Shown: piece by piece, positions 52,714 through 64,000 of the stretch
Numbering within the stretch: position 1 is the first letter of the stretch
How the letters are laid out: the number at the start of each line of letters is the position of its first letter
Assembly: GCF_009017415.1 (NCBI RefSeq)
Contig: NC_092409.1
Coordinates: 2,356,001 to 2,420,000 of the forward strand
DNA length: 64,000 nt
Source of the DNA: Aspergillus flavus
Lineage: Eukaryota > Ascomycota > Eurotiomycetes > Eurotiales > Aspergillaceae
Direction of reading: 5' to 3'
Notes under the pieces: generated by a model
The model's database searches: none
Told to the model about the DNA's origin: nothing
Seen by the model: the letters and a program-made list of their open reading frames with translations, nothing else
Position numbers and translations under genes: made by a program

Positions 52714-55700
52714 ATGGTCGCAGCGTCGTCAGCTTCGCGGGCAAAGCCCGTGAAGCGTGTGAAGAAAGGAACGGAGACGACAAAGAATTATCGGTTCGAG
52801 GGGTTTTCGCAGCGTGTCGCAAAGCTAAAGATTGATCCGATTCACCGTGTGCGCCGGCCGAGTTTTGGCGAAGATGAAGGAGACGCCAACTCATCACATT
52901 TCCGATCAGCATTCGATCACTGGACCGAGCTGAACCTGTCCGACAATTTTGCGCAGTTTGCCCGTCGAGTTAACCCGCTATGCGAGAGTTTGGTTCAGAT
53001 CCTGTACCATGAGGAAAAGATAATGAATTTGTTGGTGGAATTCATTGAGAAGAGGGATCATCTGTCCATGGAGCCGCTCCTCAGTCTCCTCGCCCAGTTT
53101 GCCAGGGATCTCGGTGTGAAGTTTGAGAAGCATTTCGCCACCTCGGTGACACTCGTGGCCTCTGTCGCTGCTACTCACCCTGAGGTTGAGGTGGTCGAAT
53201 GGAGCTTTACATGTCTTGCATGGATTTTCAAATTCCTTTCCCGGCTCTTGGTTCCGGACCTAAGACAGCTTCTTGGCATCATGACCCCGTATCTCGGAAA
53301 AGAGCGACAGAAGCCATTTGTGGCACGGTTTGCCGCAGAGTCAATGTCATTTCTCATTCGCAAGGCGGGATTAGTTTATTATAAGAACTCTACACCTCTT
53401 CAACGTGCGATCTCATTCTTACTCGACGATTTGCATCAGACGGCGGTGGACAATAAGAATGTCGAGATATATAAGGAAGGGCTCATGGCCATGTTTTCTG
53501 ACGCTATAAAGGGTGTCAAGTATGGTCTCCATTCCAATGGCACTGATATCTTCAAAGCTATTCTGGAAAACATGTGTACGGATGACGACCTGCGTAGTAG
53601 CTTAGGACTGGATGTTGCAAGCGGCATCCTGACCAACATCATCCATAACACAACTCCCGACACTTTTGAGCCCATAGTGGACACGATAAAGTCGCATATT
53701 GAAGCTCGTTGCCGGAAGGCTGACAAACGACGCGCTATGGCATGCTGCCGCTTAATCTTCGTCTGTGTTTCTACTCGCAAGGGCTTGCGAGTGAAGAACT
53801 GGAAAAATGTACACCAAGCCTTGTTACTTCTACTGCAATCCGCCGCCGCTGCGCCTGGTGCGTATGCCGAGGCGATCCCTCAACTTCTCACTGCGGTGGC
53901 ATATGCCCTCCAAGTTTCTCCTATGGATGAAATGCTGCCATTTATGCGTACGATTATGGAAACCGTGACAAGCGACCCTCTTTCGAACTACTTCCTGTCA
54001 TTCTGCGCCACTTTCTCGGAATGGGGCGCAGAAAGGTTTCATAGCGTGATACTTCCTTACTTCCAAAAGTGAGAGCCCCAAGCTGCACATCTTCTCATTA
54101 TTGGTCACTAATTCTTTAATAGGTTTGTTAACACTTCGTGGAAGGAGCAGGAATACGAACTTTGTTTGATCTTGCTTCGGTTGAATCAAGCCGGCTGCAT
54201 CACTTCAGAAGTTTCGAAGCCTGGTTACATCTCTTGTCCAGCACCCTGGAAGGCCAAAATCAAGAAGACTTTGAAAACCCAGCGTCCCGGGGAAACGGAG
54301 GTAACACTTCTTAATGCATATTCGAAGCTTCCAAGTGCCCTGTCCTTGTCCACAGAACCTTCTCTCCTCCCCGAAATGACTCAAAGTCTCCACGATCACG
54401 TTTCTCGTGCACTGGAGATTAATGAATCTGAACCGTCTTTGTCGACCAAGTTTTTCGTCGGTCAGGGCTTCAAGACTTATGTGGAGCTGGCGTCGATCTG
54501 CGGCGGAGTCGACTCAAACCTCTGGGACCAGATCAGCAACGTTGCTTCCACATATTCTCGCCTTCCCGTTTTCCTCGAGGCGACCCTGGCCTATGTCTCA
54601 GCTTGCTCCAAAGAACTTGATCTGAACAAACCTGCCCTGGGTGATTTTGCGGATGTCTTAATCACCAATCTTGCTGGACCGTCCCACGAGTTGAGACTGG
54701 TATCCCTTAAGATTCTACGAGAAATTGTTCAGGCTTCGGGCGATGACACTTCCCCTATATCTTTGGCTATTCAAATCGAAGAAAGCCCCCTTACACTACA
54801 GTCCGCCAGAGAGCTGGCCATGCACGTACGTAAGATGGCTATATCTTATCCTCAGGTGGCTTCGCGGAGATGGATGTCTAGGTTGATCCCGAATTTCTTG
54901 TTCGGCCTTTTTTCAAAGAAAATGGCTCCGTTGTGGGATGACTCTGCTGCAGCTTTGAAGTCGATCAGCGAGCACGCAGATGGAGAGAAAATCGTTTCGG
55001 ATCTGGCTATCCAGTGGCTTCAAGAGAGAGGTTCCCCAGCCTCCGCCGAGGACACGGAAGATGATTCTAACACGGACTCTTTCGTGTCTGGTGATTACCA
55101 GTGCTTCAATGCAGCCAAGGTGGAAAGTGTCAGCACCACAAACTTCGAGGCCGCTGAGCCTATCTCCATGTTAACACAGCGGCTCGAAAAAGACCATCAG
55201 TTTTCGGAGGTTATCCCAGCTGCCCCTCGTACTCAAGCTTTACGTGTTCTTAATGCTGCGCCAAACATCGCCGAAAAACGGTCGCGCCAGGTTGTTCCCT
55301 TGTTCTTGTCGTGGGCAACACGCGATGAAGAAGATATCCCTTCAACGACTGATCTGAAGTCTTCCGAATCTAGCTCGTACATTCCTTGGGGATTCCATGA
55401 TCGACTGGCCTTCCTTGGTCTTTTCGGTCAGTACTTAAACCCCCGTGTCCTGTTCAGGGCTTCCGAGGTTCACGATGCACTGCTTGGATTGCTGTGTCAT
55501 GGAAATTCCGAGATTCAGAAGGCTGCTCTCAAAGCTCTCTTCACTTGGAAATCCCAGGGTATTGTGCCATACAAGGAAAACCTTCTAAATATTTTGGATG
55601 AATCGCGGTTCAGAGACGAGCTCTCGGCGTTCGTTCAAGTTGGCGGGGAGGATAGTATGATCGAAGAAGCACACAGGGACGAACTCCTCCCTGTACTCCT

Positions 55701-58700
55701 CCGACTTCTCTATGGACGTATGATCTCAAAGGCTGGTGCAAGCGCAAGCCAGGCTGGGCAAGCAGGACGGCGAAAAGCAGTCCTGAGAACCTTGGCCCAG
55801 TTGCCTGACAACGAGTTCCAGCTCTTCATCCAGATCTCATTTGGCCCTCTGGGCGACGTCCACTTGGTCCAAAATAGTGAAATTGACCAGGAAGTGTTCA
55901 CACGAGAGCTGGCAAGTCCAAGGAGGCAAATGGGTCTGTTAAGAATGATCGAAACGGTTTTTGAATCACTACAGAGCAAGATGACACCTTATGCAGAGCG
56001 GTCTATGGAAGTTGTCCTTTACTGCCTGGTTCGAGCATGTCGTGAATTGGAAAAGTCGCAACCAGAAAATGTGGCCGACTCGCAAGAAGGCAAACTATTG
56101 ACAGTGTTGCGTAATATACGGTCTACATGTATTAAATGCCTGGACCTTATATTCTCTGTCTCGCTGGACCGAGACTGGACACCTTTCGTTCGTGTGATCT
56201 TCAACGAGACAATCAACCCTAGACTCGAAAACTTTGCGACAGAAACCACCCAAGGTGTTTCTAGTCTTCTTAGACTGTTCCATACCTGGGCCACTGCCCC
56301 CAGATCGTCCTTTTATCTTGTCCAATACAATGATGCCCTTCTAATGAAAGTCGTCGACTGTCTTGCTGTGGACTCCACCCGTGATGAAGTCAAGGTGTTT
56401 ATTATGGATGAGATCCTAGTACCATTAGTCGGACTAGCCACTGGAAAGGAACTCAGAGAGCAGGAGGAAATGAGCGACATTCCTGCCGATGAAATTCGTT
56501 CTGTGGTTTTGGCACCTTATTTAGACCACACCCTTTCTCACCTGGGTAACTTGCTGAAGCGAGGCCCTTCTCGACCAGTCTTAATATCTGGCGTTCAGAC
56601 TCTTTCTCTAATGGCTCCATGTGTTGAATCGTCCAAGGAAACTTCAAGCTTGGTTAACATAACCACATATCTTCTCCGTCAGCCCCCAGACCGCGTGTCC
56701 CCCAAGACGAAATCTGGCCTTCTGCGCATCCTCGAGCACTTTTTACCTCTGTACGACCCCAAGGAGGATTCGGAGCTCTTCCAAGAGGTGTTTGATGCAG
56801 TTTCCTCCATGTTCGATTACTTCAAAGATGAGGCGAACCGAGAGGTCTTGTCTCGGGTCTTCTCTGCCTTTGCCAAGCATGACCCCGAGCTCGTCAAGGT
56901 TGCTGCTCTTTGTGAAGACTTGAACTCGGTCTCTCGAAAGAAGCTAGAGGTTGACTTTGAACGTCGGTTGCAGGCTTTCAGAGAGATTAACGATGGACTC
57001 TGGGAGAAGTTCAATGCTAGGCAATGGCGGCCGGTTCTCTACAACATGCTCTACCATGTCAAAGACGATGAAGAGCTTGCCATCAGATCGAGCGCTTCAT
57101 TCGGACTGAAACGGTTCATGGAAAGGGCTACTCTCGCTACTGACAAAAACGTGGAGGAATTCGAGCCCCTTGTAAAAGATGTTTTATTCCCTTCATTGCA
57201 GAATGGAATTCGGCAAAAATCAGAACTAGTCCGGATGGAGTTTCTCTCAGCGCTAGGTTACTTCGTCAAGCTGAATCCTGATAGACCTAACGTTCAGGAT
57301 ATGCATGATCTACTTGTTGATGACGACGATGAAGCCTCTTTTTTCAATAATGTCCTCCATATACAACAGCATCGCCGTCTGCGAGCTCTACGACGTCTGG
57401 CTGCCGAGGCATCAAAGGGCAAACTTCAGGCTTCAAACATTAGCACAATTTTCATTCCCCTTAATGAGCATTTTGTGTTTGATGAAGAGGCTGACGAGGC
57501 TACGCACAACCTGATCGCAGAGGCAGTTGCGACCATTGGAGCACTTGCGGAGTGGCTTGACTGGAACCAGTTCAGGGCCATCTTCCGTAGGTACAAGGGT
57601 TATATGCAGAGTAAGCCAGAGATGGAAAAGAACATTTTGAGACTTCTGGGTAGGATGTCTGACGCCTTGACCACTGCAATGAATCAAATCAATGTGCCCA
57701 AAGCGACGACCGAAGACCAAATGGAGGGAGTTGAGACTTCAGTGCCCTCTCAATGTACTTTGGCCCGGACGATACCTTCTACCTCCAAGGTTGCATCTGA
57801 GCTGACAACGAACTTTACGCCCTTCCTGACCAACTTTGTTCACCATAAAGATGAAGCACAGATGAGCTTGCGTCTACCAGCTTCGGTGACAACCATCAAG
57901 CTTTTAAAATTGTTGCCAGAGCAAGACATGACCATTCGCTTACCAGCCGTCCTTCTGGACGTCTGCAGCATTCTTAAGAGCCGTGCGCAAGATTCCAGAG
58001 ACACTGCCCGGAAGACTTTGAACGACATTGCCCTGCTGTTGGGTCCTGTGTATTTTGGCTACATACTCAAGGAACTCCGAACTACCCTCACGAAGGGTTA
58101 CCAACTGCACGTTCTGTCTTTCACTGTTCATTCTATGCTTGTAGCTACGACAGACGACTTCAAGCAAGGGGACCTGGATTATTGTCTGGCAGACCTGAGC
58201 GCGGTGGTGATGGATGATACCTTCGGCACTGTTGGTCAGGAGAAGGATGCAGAGGACTATGTGAGCAAGATGAAGGAAGTAAAGAGCAACAAGAGTTATG
58301 ACTCTATTGAACTCTTGGCAAAGAATTCCACCATTGGGAATTTGTCGAATCTGATTAGACCCTTGCAATCGCTCCTCAAAGAGAAGCTTACCTCCACTAT
58401 TGTGAGGAAGGCTGACGAGCTTTTGCGGAGAATCGGTATTGGTCTTTTGAGAAACCCAGGTGCAGAGAACCGTGACATTCTGATGTTCTGTTACGAAGTC
58501 ATCAAGGAGTCATATCAGGAGCCGGTGCAGACTGCAAAGAAGGCTTTATCTGCTTCAGAAGAACACTTTCTGATTAAGCTTCATGGACCAAAGCGTGGTG
58601 AGAAACGAGGCACCACTTCTTCTTACGCTTACAAGTTGACTCGCTTTGCCCTTGATGTCCTTCGCTCGGTCTTGAGCAAGTTTGACTCACTACTCACGCC

Positions 58701-60624
58701 AGCCAATGTGGCTGGATTCCTTCCTATCATTGGCGATTCGCTGGTCCAGGGGCAGGAGGAAGTTAAAATCTCGGCCCTTCGACTGCTGTCTACAATGATC
58801 AAGCTTCCTCTTGCTGAGCTTGATAACAACTCTCATGTGTATCTCACTGAGGCTGTCAAGATTATTAAGGAGGCGCCGAGCACAAACACTGAGGCTGCCC
58901 AAGCATCGTTGAAGTTGATTGCGGCCATGCTTCGGGAGAGAAAGTCGACAAAGCTCAGGGATGGGCATCTCTCATATTTGTTGCAGCGCCTCACTTCTGA
59001 CATTGAAGAGCCAGATCGTCAAGGCATCACCTTCAACTTCATCAGGGCTGTTATGTCTAGGAAGTTCGTTGTCACTGAAATGTACGAGTTGGTGGACCAT
59101 ATTGCCACCATGATGGTCACCAACCAGACCCGCTCTGCGCGTGATCTAGCGCGAGGTGTCTACATTCACTTCCTCATTGAGTACCCCCAGGCTAAGAACC
59201 GGTGGACAAAACAACTGGCTTTCCTGGCCAAGAATTTGGAGTACAAGCATTCGGAGGGTCGTCAGTCGGTCATGGAAGCCATTCATACTCTGCTGTCGAA
59301 GACTGGACAAGAACTCGCTCAAGACATAATCGGTACATTCTTCTTGCCAGTGGTCATTGCCATGGCGAATGATGATGCTTCAGAATGCAGAGAGCTCGCA
59401 GGAGCTTTGCTGAGTCAATTCTATAGTAGAGCAGACAGTGAGACGATGAAAACCATGCTCGTCCCTCTGCATTCCTGGCTGGAACAAACAGACAACTTGC
59501 TTTTGACCGGCACTGGACTACACGCTATGCGAATTTACTTTGAGGCGGAAGACACGACGAAGGAAAAAGAAGCCCGCTTTGTTAGAGAGCTTCTCCCTTC
59601 AATCATGCAGCCGGTCCTAGAAGCTGAAGATACTGAAAATTGGCAGACGCTTTATTACGCTCTCCAGCTCTACGCAAAGCTCTGCAAGAGCGTGCCCGCG
59701 ATTGCGCTCGCCAAAGAAAGTGCCACGAACTGGACTGCTATCCGGGAATGTCTCTTCTACCCGCATGCCTGGGTCAAAACATCTGCTTCTAATCTTGTTG
59801 GAACCTGGCTTGCGGACTTGGCCAAGTCGAATGCCACTAGTGGCTACAGCTCATTGCCCTTGGAAAATGCCTCTGGGTTGGCCCTGGACAGAGACGCAAT
59901 GCTACAACTGATCCGTGCCAGTGTACGCTGCCTTCGAACCCCGGCCGTCAGCGAGGAGCTTGCGATGCAAACCGTTCGAAACATCATTTTCATTACGCGT
60001 TGCTGCGCTCAGAATGGCCTCGAGTTCTCTCGCAGGGGTGACAAGGCTGCCGAATCAGATGCTAGCGACAGTGAAGAATCCGATGACGAGAATGAGGAGG
60101 ATCAGCCGGCCGACTCAGCGAAACCCGCTATCCGTTATATCTTCGAAGAGGTGTCTTCTGTACTGCGTAGGGAGCTTCTTACTACTAGGGCAAATTCGTT
60201 GATCCCGAAGACCGCTTCCATCGGTCTTCTGGCAGCTCTTTGTCGCCACCTTGACGCAGAGCAGATCCAGCCATCTATCCCTATCATCCTCATTCCTCTT
60301 CAGCATATGACTGATTCTTCCATCCCTCCACCTCGATCCTCTGATCCGGTCTTCAGAGAATCGTACAAGGCTCTTGTGTCGAACTGTCATGAGGTATTGG
60401 ACCTCATCCAGAAGAAGCTGGGCACCTCAGAGTTTGTGAAGCAAATGGCCCTCGTCCAGGAGAAGATTAAGGAGAAGCGTGAAGGCCGTCGCGTTAAGAG
60501 ACGCATTGAAGCAGTGACGGAGCCTGAGAAGTTCGGACGCGAGAAGAAGCGGAGGAACGATCGCAAACGTGATAAGAGAAAGGAGAAGGGAATGGAACAT
60601 CGCAGCAAGAGACGAGGATGGTAA
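52714..60624 (+). CDS. UTP20: U3 snoRNP/SSU-processome subunit Utp20
   Basis: Two exons, 52714-54068 and 54123-60624 (54-nt intron), give 2618 residues. A basic start (SRAKPVKRVKKGTETTKNYR) leads into NYRFEGFSQRVAKLKIDPIH, the conserved Utp20 N-terminus, followed by alpha-solenoid HEAT-like repeats throughout. Landmark blocks include LYHVKDDEELAIRSSASFGL, LHGPKRGEKRGTTSSYAYKL and YSSLPLENASGLALDRDAML. An acidic stretch (about 60055-60110, SDASDSEESDDENEEDQ) and a Lys/Arg-rich C-terminus (KFGREKKRRNDRKRDKRKEK) fit a nucleolar protein. It acts in 18S rRNA processing at sites A0-A2. It is the largest gene of the window and slightly longer than yeast Utp20 (2493 residues). The chosen ATG is the first in frame. 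Confidence 0.96.
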
Positions 60625-60958
60625 GAGACGTGGAATTCATGATTGTACATGTTCGCATACAGGTTTATACAAAAAAAAAGGCGTTGAGCGGAGGGTAACG
60701 GAATAGATTATTTGCTGTTATAGTACAAAATATATCCATGAAGTTATAATAATAGTACAGGTCGCAAGAGCAGAGTGTATATAATGTCACAGAGGTATCT
60801 AAATCGGACAACCAACAACGCCTGTATACCCATGTGTTTCTAAACCAGCAACTCTATGCAGACTTTTTGTAGCGCAACTCTTCAAATGCAGATATTCAAT
60901 CGACAGCCAGTCTTCTTTCATTATCCATTAGAATCCCACGTCGAAAGGGACAGAGAGA

Positions 60959-61543
60959 TTAAGGCAACTGTCCCTGATCGGACTTCGCCTCCTCGCCCTC
61001 CTTCGGGGTCACTGATCCATCATCCCAGAACTCCATATCTCCTTCCACATATCCCCGCTTCAGCTTATTACCCTGCTCGGCCAAGATATCCTCCAATGTC
61101 GTCTTCTTGTCGTAGAAGATATTGAGGTGATCGCTGATGATGTGACGATTCTTACAGGACGGACAGCGGATCACGACCGTCCCGCGGTGATAACCCTGCT
61201 TGGACATACGGTGAGACGAGCGCTCTCCGCACGGCTTGCATGTGAAGGTGATTTGGTAGGCTGGTTCTTGTTCCCGGCGTTTTCTGTTCTGTTCTTCGTT
61301 CTCCGCATCTCTGGCCGCGTCCGCGGCCTGATCCGTGAGAGGCCTTGCGGAGCTAGAGTTGTGACGGAGTGTAGAGGCTGATACGGAGGTTCTGCCCGAC
61401 GCCCAGGAAAGTGCGGGAGATGATCGGGTGGAGCGGTTGATCAGTTGTGAGAAAGGTCTAGATGTAGGGCGCGAGATGGCCGTTCGGGGAAGAGAGCTCT
61501 GGATGGCACGGAAGCCCCGAGGAAAAGATGTGAATGAGCGCAT
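60959..61543 (-). CDS. TIM15: Mitochondrial Hsp70 escort protein, DNL-type zinc finger (Tim15/Zim17/Hep1)
   Basis: A single exon of 194 residues. The first ~65 residues are Arg/Ser-rich without acids (MRSFTSFPRGFRAIQSSLPR), a typical matrix presequence. The zinc-finger domain shows ITFTCKPCGERSSHRMSKQG, then GTVVIRCPSCKNRHIISDHL, with two CxxC pairs and the D-x-L motif, here DHL. It keeps mitochondrial Hsp70 (Ssc1) soluble and supports import and iron-sulfur cluster work. The C-terminus is acidic and variable. The gene is divergent from cullin-3. Confidence 0.95.
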   Translation of the reverse strand: MRSFTSFPRGFRAIQSSLPRTAISRPTSRPFSQLINRSTRSSPALSWASGRTSVSASTLRHNSSSARPLTDQAADAARDAENEEQNRKRREQEPAYQITFTCKPCGERSSHRMSKQGYHRGTVVIRCPSCKNRHIISDHLNIFYDKKTTLEDILAEQGNKLKRGYVEGDMEFWDDGSVTPKEGEEAKSDQGQLP

Positions 61544-61972
61544 GGCGAAGTCGTGAAGGCGAGTTTATTAAGCCGATATAAAAGTCGGCAATTTTAAGTG
61601 TCAGTTTTTGGAATTGCTGGCCCAAGGACCTAGTATAAACCCGCAAGTTGAAGGAATAGTCGTGAGAATGGCAGAGGGCAATGACGGAGAAAGTGTTCAA
61701 CTTGCGCCGGAATTTCAGTTTTTCCACCTTCTCTGGCCTCCGCGGCATCAATCTGCAGTACATCTACTCCACACTCGTTTTGAAGAAGCGCAGAGACTGC
61801 TGGAAGGAGCTTATCTTGGACGGTATCTTCTTCATTTGAGGTTTACAAAGCCCCTATTAGGTCTAAATCTCCACTCAATCTGTGTTCACCAAAGTCCAAC
61901 TGCTCCGTTGACTGCCCCGCGCGCACGACCAACACTGAGGAAGTGGATGGCAAAGTGCCACTATAGCGGAAG
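61544..61972. promoter_or_regulatory. Divergent promoter, TIM15 / CUL3
   Basis: 429 nt between the start codons. No distinct element was recognised. Confidence 0.5.
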
Positions 61973-64000
61973 ATGTCTCTGAGGGCAAGGCAAAAGATCC
62001 GGGCTCCGCGGAGGGTAAGTTATTATTCCCGATTCATAGTAATTATCCCGAACCTTTAACAGGTGAGGGAAAGTTCTACGCCGCCGTCGACAATACTTCG
62101 GACTATGAAAGCTATCGAGTGGCACAATATCGAAATGGCTTAACTAACCGACGATGTATTAGGGTCTCAACACCAATAAAACTGACGACTTTGAAACCAA
62201 CTGGGAGGGCTTATCGACGTCCTTGAAGAAGATCCATACGAAAGATGCGTCCAATCTCTCTTTCGAGCAGTTATACCGGAATGCCTACAACATCGTCCTG
62301 ATGATGCGCGGGGACGAGCTATATGAACGTGTCAAGAAGCTTGAGCAAGAATGGCTTGATACAGAAGTACAGAAGCGGGTGACTGCGGCAATCTCATCTA
62401 TCCTACTCCAGGCGAAGGACCAAGCCGAAATTCAGGATCAAGAAAATGAGCGGAGGGATACCGGGGAGAAGTTCTTAAATGTGTTAAGGGAGGCCTGGGA
62501 AGATCACCAGATTTCCATGGGAATGATTACAGATGTGCTCATGTACATGGTATGGCTGCGTGCTGATGTGCCTGATTGATAAAAGTTGACCGTGTTGTTC
62601 TAGGATCGAGTCGTTTCGGCAGACCATAAGAAACCTTCGATCTACGTCGCATCCATGGCTTTGTTTCGTGACTTTGTGCTACGATCTGCGGTTCGTGCCG
62701 ATGCAGAGTCGATGGTTGCCGATGTGCTCAAATCTACCGTGCTCTTTATGATCCAGCTCGAACGGTCAGGGCAGATGATAAACCGGCCACTGATCAGGCA
62801 TTGCATTTATATGCTTGAGGGTCTCTATGAAACGATAACTGAAGAGGAATCATCAAAGCTTTACCTAACTATGTTCGAGCCGGCATTCATTGAGACGAGT
62901 AAAGTCTTCTACAGGGCAGAAGGACGGCGGCTGCTAGAGACGGGAGACGCTGCTACATTCTGTAAAGCTGCCTCCGACCGCATAGCGGAAGAAGGGGCGC
63001 GTTGCCTCTCAACACTGTCACCACTGTCGGAGCCGAAGATTAAAGACGTACTAGATAAAGAGCTGATCGGCTCAAACATTGCAGAGGTTATTAACCTGGA
63101 GGGCACCGGTGTCAAGAATATGCTTGACAATGACCGCATGGATGTTCTGCGGAATGTTTATGTGCTAAGCGCAAGGGTAGACAGTAAAAAGACCCCTTTG
63201 ACTGCTGCCGTCCAAAAGCGCATAGTGGAGATGGGTGATGAGATTAATAAGTCGGCAGCAGCAGCAGCACAAGCTCAACCCACTAAATCGGCAGAAAAGA
63301 CCGCCGAGGGTGGAAAGAAACCTGCGGAGAAGCCTGTGAACCAGCAGACAGTGTCCGCTATCAAATGGGTCGACGATGTCTTAGGGTTGAAGACCAAGTT
63401 CGACAAAATCTGGGAGGAATCATTCCGGTCCGATCCGACGATGCAAAGCGCCATCACGACGAGTTTCTCAGAGTTTATCAACTCAAACACGCGCAGCTCA
63501 GAGTATCTGTCGCTATTCTTTGATGAGAACTTGAAAAAGGGCATCAAAGGCAAAACGGAGACTGAAGTGGATGCTCTTCTGGACAACGGCATTACCCTTC
63601 TACGCTATGTGAAGGACAAGGATCTCTTTGAGGCGTACTACAAGAAGCACCTATCCCGGCGTCTTCTGATGAAGCGCTCAGTTAGCATGGATGCCGAGCG
63701 GCAGATGATATCCAAGATGAAGATGGAGGTCGGAAACCAGTTCACGCAACGCTTAGAATCCATGTTCAAGGACATGACGGTTTCCGAAGACTTGACTGCT
63801 AGCTACAAGGAACATATTCGGGGGGCAGGTGATCCCGACCAGAAGCCCGTTGATTTAGAAATCAATGTCCTTACGAGTACAATGTGGCCCATGGAGGCCA
63901 TGTCTAGTATTAAAGGCGATGAAGTTCAACTTCCTTGCATCTTCCCCAAGGAAATTGACCACCTGAGACAAAGCTTCGAACAGTTCTATCTCAGCAAACA
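61973..64000 (+). CDS. CUL3: Cullin-3 (5' part, truncated by window edge)
   Basis: Exons 61973-62014, 62163-62549 and 62604 to beyond 64000, still open at the edge, give more than 600 residues in the window. It starts MSLRARQKIRAPRR|GLNTNK, with the basic N-terminus of Cul3. TSLKKIHTKDASNLSFEQLY and RNAYNIVLMMRGDELYERVK form the first cullin repeat, which binds BTB adaptors. The second intron falls in DVLMYM|DRVVSADHKKPSIYV. A low-complexity Ala/Lys/Glu insertion (about 63255-63345, SAAAAAQAQPTKSAEKTAEG) interrupts the repeats. The cullin-homology region begins with DKDLFEAYYKKHLSRRLLMK. The RING-binding and neddylation segments lie beyond the edge. It is a scaffold of CRL3 ubiquitin ligases. 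Confidence 0.95.

Overview
The window is nuclear DNA of a filamentous ascomycete, most likely a Eurotiales fungus close to Aspergillus. The basis is the short 50-150 nt GT-AG introns with CTAAC/CTGAC-type branch sites, the compact gene spacing, and the gene set: chorismate synthase, a riboswitch-controlled THI4, Ssr4, a Pil1-type eisosome protein, RCR and 'fibroin-3 related' membrane proteins, a HET remnant and a caspase-like remnant. I placed introns by reading donor, branch and acceptor sites and by requiring continuity of conserved motifs. The spliced lengths below are my own sums.

Layout. 0.3-5.8 kb: a DUF2264 protein, then a lipoate-protein ligase and chorismate synthase transcribed divergently, with a CpcA/Gcn4-type site TGACTCA in the shared promoter. 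5.8-14.9 kb is the accessory part. It holds palindromic and direct repeats, a large kelch/beta-propeller single-pass membrane protein, a 121-residue paralogue of it that has lost the propeller, at least two further relics of the same family, and a caspase-like pseudogene without its catalytic-His block. 14.9-28.5 kb: Ssr4 (SWI/SNF-RSC), a Dal5-like MFS transporter, an Rtg2-type PPX/GppA protein, THI4 with a complete TPP riboswitch in a 5'UTR intron, an Isc1-type phospholipase C, and the COMPASS subunit Swd3. 28.8-32.9 kb: a HET C-terminal relic, an intronless bacterial-looking alpha/beta hydrolase, and a small Ser/Arg-rich protein.

33.6-64 kb is dense housekeeping DNA: a Pil1-family gene whose ATG is split by an intron, proteasome beta5 (PRE2), RNA polymerase I subunit RPA135, ARL8, an RCR-family protein, a fibroin-3-related protein, a Drn1/CWF19-like protein, UTP20, the Hsp70 escort protein TIM15/ZIM17, and the 5' part of cullin-3, which runs off the right edge. 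Ribosome production is represented twice (RPA135, UTP20), and both genes have PAC-like promoter motifs.

I see no credible tRNA, rRNA, CRISPR array or intact transposon. The most unusual features are the decaying kelch-family cluster with its miniature paralogue, the start codon split by an intron, the loss of the catalytic block in the caspase-like gene, the insertion next to the S1 pocket of proteasome beta5, and the fully drawable TPP riboswitch with its competing 5' splice-site pairing.
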